Below, piece by piece: positions 57,638-64,000 of a DNA stretch of 64,000 bases (positions are counted from its first letter, which is position 1; each line of letters opens with the position of its first letter). Source of the stretch: Rhizobium etli CFN 42. Its GTDB lineage: Bacteria > Pseudomonadota > Alphaproteobacteria > Rhizobiales > Rhizobiaceae. Position numbers and translations under genes: made by a program. The notes below the pieces were generated by a model. The model was given only the letters and a program-made list of their open reading frames with translations. It was not told the DNA's origin and did no database searches. The DNA lies in NCBI RefSeq assembly GCF_000092045.1, contig NC_007761.1, positions 1,739,001-1,803,000 of the forward strand. Direction: 5' to 3'.

Positions 57638-58261
57638 TCATTGCGATGCGCCGCTGGCCGATGAAGGCGCCAGGGGCCGTTCGACCTCCCGGCCGACACT
57701 GAGCGTCCTTCGCACATTCGGCTCCAGCCGTTCGATATAGGCGTGGTCGGGGGCAGCGCCGAGTGCATCCAGCATTTTCGAGAAGAAGCACCGGGCGGCG
57801 GCGGCGGCCGTGACGTCGAATATTTCGGCGTCGCTCAGCCCGTGTTTTTTCAACCCGTCTATATCCTGCTGCGTGACCGACGTCGCATCGCGCGCTACCT
57901 TGGCCGCAAAGGCCATGATCGCCCGTTCGCCGGCATCGATCGGCGCCTTTTCCGTCTCGTTGACAACGGCCGTCAGCCCGTCGCTGGTAAATCCCTCGCG
58001 CAGCAGCACCGAGCCGTGCGCCAGCATGCAATAAGAGGATTTGAGTTCCTTGGCGGCCGCCAGCGTCACTAATTCGTAGCGCCTGAGGCTCATATGGCTG
58101 CGAATGCTCGAAAGCAGCCCCGCCCAGCTCTCCATCACCTCCGGCCGATGGCCGAAGGCACGATACATGTTCGGCAGATAACCATAATTCGCCTCGGCCG
58201 AGGCGTACATCGACGTCGTCTTCTCGCTGGCGGATGCATCTGGGGTGTGAATGAAAGCCAT
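57638..58261 (-). CDS. AhpD-like/carboxymuconolactone decarboxylase family protein
   Basis: 207 residues. The region LRRYELVTLAAAKELKSSYCMLAHGSVLLREG (about 59-90) matches the AhpD core. In AhpD the active motif is ExxxCxxCxxxH. Here Glu72, Cys78 and His82 are kept, but the first cysteine position is Ser75, as in many peroxidase-related (single-Cys) members. A second half, ERAIMAFAAKVARDATSVTQQDIDGLKKHGLSDAEIFDVTAAAAARCFFSKMLDAL, completes the family fold. Convergent with the esterase-like gene. Confidence 0.85.
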   Translation of the reverse strand: MAFIHTPDASASEKTTSMYASAEANYGYLPNMYRAFGHRPEVMESWAGLLSSIRSHMSLRRYELVTLAAAKELKSSYCMLAHGSVLLREGFTSDGLTAVVNETEKAPIDAGERAIMAFAAKVARDATSVTQQDIDGLKKHGLSDAEIFDVTAAAAARCFFSKMLDALGAAPDHAYIERLEPNVRRTLSVGREVERPLAPSSASGASQ

Positions 58262-58379
58262 GGCATGGTTCTCCTCTATTGCGAGAAGGATAGGGTAGAT
58301 ATGCCGGACAGCAATCCTGCACCTTCAGTTCGGGAACGAGCCATCGGCCCGACGGGGCGCCATTTGAGTGCCTGAATGA

Positions 58380-59958
58380 TCAGGCAACGTCGTTGCTCGC
58401 CAAAACGTCAGCGGCCCTCTTGATTGGAAGAGTGACGGTGAAGGTGGATCCGCACCCTCTTGCACTTCGCACCTCTATCGAGCCTTGATGCAGTTCGATG
58501 ATCTGCTTCACAAGATTGAGGCCGATACCAGTTCCCGCAATCCCGGTCGACGTGCGCGCGGACATAGCGCTGAAACAAGCGGGGAACGTCTTCAGCATCG
58601 ATCCCGACGCCATCGTCGCTGATCGAAATCTTGACGTTGCCCGTCTCCTCCCATGCCGCAACACGAATTTCGGAGGTTCCTGGCGCATATTTTACCGCAT
58701 TCGAGAGCAGATTGGTAACGACCTGGCTTAAGCTGCGGGGATCGGCATCGATGAATTCCGGCAACCCATCTATGTCAAGCACGAAGCCATGCGTCTTCGA
58801 GATCGCCGACTGCCGTTCGCAGCAGGTTCTGATCAATGCTCCCACGGCGCAGTCGTCGTAACCGATGTCGATCTTGCCGGCATCGAGCCGTCCGTCTGAA
58901 CAGGATGCTCTCCATGAGATCGACGATCCGGCTCACCGATGCACGGATTTGTCGGACCTTGTCATTGAGAAATTCGGGCTCGACCGCGCCTCCCTTCCGC
59001 AACAGCCGCTGAGCGGCAGCATCGATGATTGCAAGCGGAGTGCGGAATTCATGTGATGCCATCGCCACGAACTGGCGCTGCAATTCGTTGATGCTCCGCT
59101 CCTGGGCGAGCATCCGCTCAAGCTCGCGCGCCTGCCGCTCAACCTCCGCCGTTCGGCTTTGCACCGTAATCTCGAGCTGGTCGTGATGGCGGCGCAGCGC
59201 TTCCGCGAGCCGCACGGTCTTGGTGACATCCTCGTGGGTCGCCACGTATCCGCCGTTCTGCATCGGATTGTGGGTGATTTTGATGATGCGCCCGTCGGTG
59301 AGCGCAATGTTCTGGCTCGCCGGTGCGCCGAGTGCGGTCGCTTCGAAGACGACGTCAAAATAGGTGGCGGTATCGGCCGGGCCATTTCCCTGCCGACTTC
59401 GATAGGCGAGGATGTCCACCAGCGACGTGCCGGGCTGAGTCAGGAAATCCGGCAGATCGTACATCCGCGCATAGGATGCGTTGCACAATATCAGCTTCTT
59501 CGTCGAATCGAACATGCACAGCCCATGCGGCCTATTGGCGAGGGCTGCGTCGAACCGGTGATGCTGTTCGCTCAGACTGTCTGCGACGCGGCTGAGGGTC
59601 GAGATATCTTCGTGGCTCAGGATCCAGCTTCCCTCTCTCGAGCGCAGGTCAGTGAAATCATCCGTCCGTCAGACAGCGCAAATTGCGAGGTGTTCCGCCT
59701 GCCGATCGTCAGCCGTGAACAAGTCGCTGCACGGCACTCGGCGGTGCCGGGCAAACCGTCGATATTCATTCCCCTGCGCAGAGCGCCATCCGGAAGGCCG
59801 AGAATGTCGAGCGCGCGGGAATTGAAAGCCGTCACCGTATCGGCAGAATCAAGGAGAACAATGCCCTGCGGCAGGTTCTCCAGAACGGCTTCAAACGAAT
59901 GCGGCATTTCCGGCCCCGCTTTAGATCTGGCACGTGCCCTATCCGTAGCATTGGCCAC
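58380..59958 (-). pseudogene. PAS-PAS sensor histidine kinase broken by three frameshifts
   Basis: Translation fragments in three frames make one consecutive histidine kinase. They are a PAS domain (59958 to about 59640; FEAVLENLPQGIVLLDSADT), a second PAS (about 59600-59270; ALANRPHGLCMFDSTKKLILCNASYARMYD), a coiled coil, the phospho-acceptor MASHEFRTPLAIIDAAAQRLL (near 59050), then the ATP-binding domain (LLSNAVKYAPG, DDGVGI, AGTGIGLNLVKQII). The breaks fall at a CT repeat near 59633-59639, at a tandem CCGTCCGT (58888-58895) and at a GC repeat (58554-58560). Removing one CCGT unit restores the second frame exactly. No partner response regulator is adjacent. Sequencing error at all three is possible but unlikely. 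Confidence 0.85.
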
Positions 59959-60308
59959 AAACGATAAAGTTTCGCTAATGCCTCTGGTCGGCAGTTTCTT
60001 GAGAGCAATTCCAGCAAAACTGCATCGCGATTCTGCGTCAGGCTATTGGATCAACGACATCTGCCGCGCTTCATCCTCGGACTTGAAGAGTCGGAGATTT
60101 CGCAGGCTGGCCCGAGCTCGCAACGTTGGGAAAGAGCCTGTCTGGTTGATTCCACGATTTAAATCGTTCCAAAAGTACGTCCCCTCGCGACCTGATGAGA
60201 GGGAGAGAAAGCTCAATAAAGGTGAGCTTCAAGTTGGAATGGCTCTTGACATTTTTGGAACGTTCCAAATAAATAGGCATCAGTCAGTGATGACGTCGGG
60301 AGGGTGAA
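59959..60308 (+). other. Intergenic region upstream of the LacI-type gene
   Basis: 350 bases with no credible gene. The last 70 bases hold the promoter and operator listed separately. A lone half-operator GTTCCAAA lies at 60166-60173, about 90 bases upstream of the full palindrome, a possible second, weaker contact for a looping repressor. Confidence 0.5.
60246..60275 (+). promoter_or_regulatory. LacI-family operator inside a sigma-70 promoter
   Basis: TTGACA (60246-60251) and an AT-rich -10 candidate (ATAAAT/TAAATA, 60269-60275) flank a perfect 16-bp palindrome TTTGGAACGTTCCAAA (60254-60269). The central CG and even symmetry are typical of LacI/GalR operators. Binding here would block polymerase, so the regulator and the operon behind it should be repressed together. 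Confidence 0.75.
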
Positions 60309-61364
60309 GTGACAAAGGCGCGGGTGACCGTCATCGACATTGCGAAGGCCGCCGGCGTCTCCAAGTCGACGGTGTCGCTCGTGCTTCAGGGCTCCTCGCT
60401 GGTCAATGAGGCGACGCGTGCCAAGGTCAATGCCGTGATGCGCGAGCTCGGATACGTCTATAATCGCGGCGCAGCCAATCTTCGGCAGGCCGGTTCCAAA
60501 TCGAGGATCATCGGCGTCGTCGTGAACGATCTGACGAACAGCTTCTTTGCGGAGTTGGCGGTCGGGGTCGATACGGTCGTGCAATCAGCGGGTTTCGTGC
60601 AGTTCCTGTCGAACACCGGCGAGAGCATCGACAGGCAGCGCGAGGTTGTCGCATCGATGCGCGAACATGGCATTTCGGGCCTGATCGTCTCGCCGGCGCG
60701 CGCCACCGATGCTGCCGACTTCAAGCCGCTGGTCGCGGCAGGCATTCCCGTGGTGGTCGTCGTTCGAAATCTGCCCGGCGCCAAGGTCTCGTCCATCGTC
60801 TCCGACAATCGCGCGGGCATGATATCCGCCGTTCAGCATCTGGTGGGTCTCGGTCATAAGCGCATCGCATTTCTCGGCGGCTTTCCCGACACCGCTGTCT
60901 TCGATGATCGCCTTGCCGGTTACCGCAGCGGAACAGAGGCGGCCGGGCTCAGCTACGACGAGGCACTCGTGATCTCGTCCGCCCCGTCGCGAGCGGGTGG
61001 CGTGGAGGCGATCGGAAAAGCGATCGCTGTTGGCGATAGGCCCACTGCAGCCGTCTGCTTCAACGATGCCGTCGCCTTCGGAGTCTGCGACGGATTGCGT
61101 GCGCGCCGTTTGGAGCCTGGCGCCGACTTCGCCGTCGTAGGCTTCGACGACGTCATCGAGGCTCAGGCGGCGGTTCCCGCGCTGACGACGGTCTCAGTCG
61201 ATCCTCAAGGCATCGGGCGCCGCGGTGCGCAAATGCTCCTCAAGCAGATCAATGCCGGCAAGGCCGAAGCGGAGACGGTGACGACAGCTGTTCGGCTGGT
61301 CGTCCGCGAGAGTTGCGGCGCCGGCACAGCCTCGCCGGCGAGGGCCGGCAGAGCGGTAAATTGA
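60309..61364 (+). CDS. LacI-family transcriptional regulator
   Basis: 351 residues from GTG 60309 after GGGAGGGTGAA. The N-terminal helix-turn-helix (VTVIDIAKAAGVSKSTVSLVLQG, about 6-28) and hinge (RGAANLRQAGSKSRIIGVVV) are followed by a periplasmic-binding-like effector domain (IVSDNRAGMISAVQHLVGLGHKRIAFLGG; AVVGFDDVIEAQAAVPALTTVSVD). It is directly followed by a CoA-transferase gene (one base between stop and next ATG) and is probably autoregulated through the palindrome upstream. The effector is likely a substrate or CoA intermediate of the operon; this is inference. Confidence 0.94.
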   Translation: MTKARVTVIDIAKAAGVSKSTVSLVLQGSSLVNEATRAKVNAVMRELGYVYNRGAANLRQAGSKSRIIGVVVNDLTNSFFAELAVGVDTVVQSAGFVQFLSNTGESIDRQREVVASMREHGISGLIVSPARATDAADFKPLVAAGIPVVVVVRNLPGAKVSSIVSDNRAGMISAVQHLVGLGHKRIAFLGGFPDTAVFDDRLAGYRSGTEAAGLSYDEALVISSAPSRAGGVEAIGKAIAVGDRPTAAVCFNDAVAFGVCDGLRARRLEPGADFAVVGFDDVIEAQAAVPALTTVSVDPQGIGRRGAQMLLKQINAGKAEAETVTTAVRLVVRESCGAGTASPARAGRAVN

Positions 61365-61365
61365 A

Positions 61366-63000
61366 ATGGGGTTCGAAGTGACGCACATGAAGAAGCATCT
61401 CACACCAGCCGAAGCGGCGGCATTGATCCCGGACGGCGCCGTTGTGACGGTGTCGTCGTCGAGCGGTCTCGGCTGCCCTGACCTGATGCTGAAGGCGATC
61501 GGCGAGCGTTTCGATGCGACCGGCCATCCCCGTCACATTACAACCCTTCACCCGATCGCTGCCGGCGATATGAGCGGCATCAAGGGCGTCGACTATATCG
61601 CGAGGAAGGGGCTGCTCAAGCGCATCATCGGCGGTTCCTATCCCTCAGGCCCGTCCTCGGCCGAGCCACCGCTGATCTGGCAGATGATCACCGACAACCA
61701 GATCCCGGCCTATAACATTCCCTCTGGCATCCTGTTCGACATTCATCGCGAAGCCGCCGCCAAGCGGCCTGGCGTATTGACCAAGGTCGGCATCGACACC
61801 TTCGTCGATCCTCGGCGGCAGGGCTGTGCGATGAACGCTCTCGCTTCGGACGATCCGGTGGTCAAGCGCGTCAGCTTCGAGGGCGAAGACTGGCTGTTCT
61901 TTCCCTCGATCGTTCCTCAGGTCGCCATCATCCGCGCCACGACCGCCGACGAACGCGGCAATCTCACCTATGAGCATGAAGGCGCCTATCTCGGCGGCCT
62001 CGACCAGGCGCTCGCCGCCCGCAACAATGGCGGGCTCGTCATCGCGCAGGTTAAGCGAATCACCAAGGAAGGCTCACTGAAACCGCATGACGTCCGCGTG
62101 CCGGGAATGCTGGTCGATTATGTCATCGTCGATCCCGATCAGAAGCAGACGACGCAGACGGGGTATGATCCGGCAATCTCGGGTGAGATCTTCCGCCCGC
62201 TCGATAGTTTTCACGTTCCGGAATTCAATGTTCAGAAGGTCATCGCACGCCGCGTCGCGCAGGAGCTTGAGACCGGAAGCTGCGTCAATCTCGGCTTCGG
62301 AATTTCGGCCAACGTACCGCGTATTCTGCTGGAGGAGGGGCTCCATGGCGCCGTCACCTGGGTCATTGAGCAAGGCGCGGTCGGTGGCGTGCCGCTGCTC
62401 GATTTCGCCTTCGGCTGCGCCTCCAATGCGGACGCCTTCATGCCGTCCCCTTATCAGTTCACCTATTTCCAGGGCGCGGGTTTCGATGCGTCGCTCTTGT
62501 CCTTCCTCGAGATCGGTAAGGACGGCTCCGTAAACGTCTCCAAGCTTTCCTTCCGGCCGCATGTGACTGCCGGCGCCGGCGGCTTCGTCGACATCACGGC
62601 GCGGGCGAAGAAGATCGTCTTCTCCGGCATGTTCAACGCCGGCGCGAAGCTTTCGATCGCTGATGGTACTCTTCTCATCGAGAAGGAAGGCAAGCTGAAG
62701 AAGCTGGTGAACGAGGTCGAACACGTGACCTTCAGCGGCAGGCGGGCGATCGAGCAGGGGCAGGACATCACCTATGTCACGGAGCGGTGCGTGATGAAGT
62801 TGACCCCTGATGGCATTGTGCTGACCGAGATCGCGCCAGGCGTCGATCTTCAGTCCCACATATTGGACCAGTCGGATTTTCCGCTGATCGTTGCGCCCGA
62901 CCTGAAGGTCATGGACGCGGCACTCTTCCACGAAGCAGGCATCGGCTTGTCGCTTCCTGCCAAAAAGGCACGGACGCTGGAGGGCAGCTTCCATGGCTAG
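61366..63000 (+). CDS. Acyl-CoA:acetate/3-ketoacid CoA-transferase (fused alpha-beta, YdiF-like)
   Basis: Transfers CoA between carboxylic acids. A single chain of 544 residues holds both the alpha-type (about 10-260) and beta-type (about 290-520) halves. The expected catalytic Glu lies in WVIEQGAVGGVP (Glu about 335). The N-terminal half has LTPAEAAALIPDGAVVTVSSSSGLGCPD. ATG 61366 is one base behind the regulator stop; ATG 61387 (MKKHLTPAEA) is an alternative. The end overlaps the enoyl-CoA hydratase gene by eight bases. Confidence 0.9.
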   Translation: MGFEVTHMKKHLTPAEAAALIPDGAVVTVSSSSGLGCPDLMLKAIGERFDATGHPRHITTLHPIAAGDMSGIKGVDYIARKGLLKRIIGGSYPSGPSSAEPPLIWQMITDNQIPAYNIPSGILFDIHREAAAKRPGVLTKVGIDTFVDPRRQGCAMNALASDDPVVKRVSFEGEDWLFFPSIVPQVAIIRATTADERGNLTYEHEGAYLGGLDQALAARNNGGLVIAQVKRITKEGSLKPHDVRVPGMLVDYVIVDPDQKQTTQTGYDPAISGEIFRPLDSFHVPEFNVQKVIARRVAQELETGSCVNLGFGISANVPRILLEEGLHGAVTWVIEQGAVGGVPLLDFAFGCASNADAFMPSPYQFTYFQGAGFDASLLSFLEIGKDGSVNVSKLSFRPHVTAGAGGFVDITARAKKIVFSGMFNAGAKLSIADGTLLIEKEGKLKKLVNEVEHVTFSGRRAIEQGQDITYVTERCVMKLTPDGIVLTEIAPGVDLQSHILDQSDFPLIVAPDLKVMDAALFHEAGIGLSLPAKKARTLEGSFHG

Positions 63001-63772
63001 CGGAACGGTCAGAGTCGACGTCGATAGGCATGTTGCAATCCTGACGATTTCTCGTCCGGAGAAGCTGAACGCGCTCGATCTCGATATGCTGAAAGCGCTG
63101 GCCGATGCGGCGGATGCGGTGGAGGCGAATCCGGATTTGCGCGTTGCCGTTCTGACGGGTGAAGGAAAGGGCTTTTCCGCCGGAGGTGACATCAAGGCCT
63201 GGGGCGGGATGCTGCCGCAGGTGTTCGGCCATGCCTGGGTAAGGCACGGTCACCGGATCTTCGAACGGTTGGCGACGCTCCGGGTGCCGCTGATAGCGGC
63301 GCTGAACGGCCACGCGCTTGGCGGCGGGCTCGAACTGGCGGGCGTTGCCGACATTCGCGTCGCCGAGGAACACATCAAGATCGGCCTGCCGGAGACCGGC
63401 CTTGGAATGGTGCCGGGCTGGTCCGGCACCCAGCGTCTCGTGCGCCGGTTCGGCGCGCAGGCCGTCCGCCGTATGGCGCTCGGTGGCGAGATATTCACCG
63501 CCGAGGAAGCCCGCCTGCTCGGCATCGTCGACGCGGTCGTTCCGACAGGAAATTCGGTCGCCGCCGCCAGGCAATATGCCGGGCGGATTGCCGCGCGTGG
63601 GCCGGCTGCCGTCGAGATCGCCAAGTTGATGATCGCATCGGCGAACGGCGAAGACAACGGAACAGCGGTCGAAGCCCTGGGCTCGATCCTCGCCGCGAAG
63701 ACCGGCGATCTGAAGGAGGGCGTCGCATCATTCAGCGAGAAGCGTCCGGCAACGTTCAAGGGAGAATGGTAA
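62993..63772 (+). CDS. Enoyl-CoA hydratase/isomerase family protein
   Basis: Crotonase-fold enzyme of 259 residues. Oxyanion-hole blocks are GKGFSAGGDIKAWGG (about 59-73) and LNGHALGGGLELAGVADIRVAE (about 103-124), followed by LPETGLGMVPGWSGTQRLVRRFG with a catalytic Glu candidate. Probable hydration of an unsaturated acyl-CoA made by the pathway. It overlaps the genes on both sides (eight bases and one base), indicating tight translational coupling. Confidence 0.92.
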   Translation: MASGTVRVDVDRHVAILTISRPEKLNALDLDMLKALADAADAVEANPDLRVAVLTGEGKGFSAGGDIKAWGGMLPQVFGHAWVRHGHRIFERLATLRVPLIAALNGHALGGGLELAGVADIRVAEEHIKIGLPETGLGMVPGWSGTQRLVRRFGAQAVRRMALGGEIFTAEEARLLGIVDAVVPTGNSVAAARQYAGRIAARGPAAVEIAKLMIASANGEDNGTAVEALGSILAAKTGDLKEGVASFSEKRPATFKGEW

Positions 63773-64000
63773 TGACGGTCCTCGTCAACCCCACGGCGCT
63801 CAGCGACCACCAGGCGCGTGATTTCAAGATGCTGATTGACGGCAAATGGGAGGCCGGCGCCTCCCATCCGATCGAACGTATCGCGCCGAGCCATGGTGTG
63901 ACGGTCAGCCGCTTCCCCGCCGGAAGCGCGACCGACGCCGAGCGTGCCATTGCTGCGGCACGCAAGGCCTTCGACGAGGGGCCGTGGCCGCGCATGACCG
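63772..64000 (+). CDS. NAD(P)-dependent aldehyde dehydrogenase, N-terminal part (runs off window)
   Basis: ATG 63772 overlaps the preceding stop (TAATG). The 76 codons present read as the start of an aldehyde dehydrogenase: FKMLIDGKWEAG, then IERIAPSHGVTVSRFPAGSATDAERAIAAARKAFDEGPWPRM, the conserved N-terminal strand-helix region. The cofactor and catalytic Cys/Glu regions lie beyond the window. Third structural gene of the LacI-controlled operon. Confidence 0.88.
   Translation, partial: MTVLVNPTALSDHQARDFKMLIDGKWEAGASHPIERIAPSHGVTVSRFPAGSATDAERAIAAARKAFDEGPWPRMT

Noticed and set aside
59159..60307. A 382-codon plus-strand frame opposite the broken sensor kinase
   Set aside because: The minus strand carries recognisable PAS domains in shifted frames; the plus frame has no domain and no start context.
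57638..64000. The right-hand accessory-looking region as a mobile island
   Set aside because: No integrase, transposase, flanking repeat or composition shift is visible; one decayed kinase does not make an island.

Overview
The window is GC-rich chromosomal DNA from an alphaproteobacterium, most likely the Rhizobium leguminosarum/etli group. Evidence: gene order, the protein sequences, Rhizobiales-type small conserved proteins, and an alphaproteobacterial ribosomal cluster that lacks rpmJ and rpsD after rpsK. It is mostly core genome. I see no prophage, insertion sequence, CRISPR array, replication origin or defence island.

Layout. 1-2537: the 3' end of a class A penicillin-binding protein gene, then prfB, which is read through an internal stop by programmed +1 frameshifting. 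2589-7842: a minus-strand hydrolase/lipoprotein/nadK group, tRNA-Thr, small envelope proteins, a double-domain protease-inhibitor-like protein and rlmB. 7945-23779: the transcription/translation core, namely tRNA-Tyr, tRNA-Gly, tuf copy 1, a small membrane protein and a nucleotide-sugar epimerase-like gene, tRNA-Trp, secE-nusG, rplKA, rplJL and rpoBC. 24615-28911: the str operon rpsL-rpsG-fusA-tuf copy 2. 29218-43970: the joined S10, spc and alpha operons (rpsJ to rplQ, including secY, adk and rpoA), closed by a strong terminator. 44066-57611: ordinary metabolic and envelope genes (msrPQ, ilvD, a DegP-type protease, rarA, a PanE-like reductase, a divergent SDR/LysR pair, a deoxyribosyltransferase-like protein, an esterase-like protein). 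57638-64000: an AhpD-like protein, a decayed sensor kinase, and a LacI-controlled operon (CoA-transferase, enoyl-CoA hydratase, start of an aldehyde dehydrogenase) that runs off the window.

How it works together. The centre makes most of the translation and transcription machinery. Nearly every wider gap inside the ribosomal operons holds an RNA hairpin, often with a U-rich tail, which suggests many internal attenuation or processing points. The right-hand operon looks like an inducible pathway for a carboxylic acid processed as a CoA thioester. Its repressor has a perfect 16-bp palindrome placed between the -35 and -10 elements of its own promoter.

Most notable points: (1) ribosomal protein S12 carries Arg at position 43 where Lys is the usual residue, the classical streptomycin-resistance change, which would fit a laboratory streptomycin-resistant strain; (2) a prfB frameshift site; (3) an esterase-family protein whose nucleophile serine is replaced by glycine; (4) a histidine kinase gene broken at three short tandem repeats; (5) a tRNA-Lys(CTT)-like remnant directly behind ilvD that now also forms a terminator-like hairpin; (6) two tuf copies identical through codon 387 and then abruptly different; (7) a perfect 15-bp hairpin between rplL and rpoB. 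I did not find a convincing wholly new multigene system.
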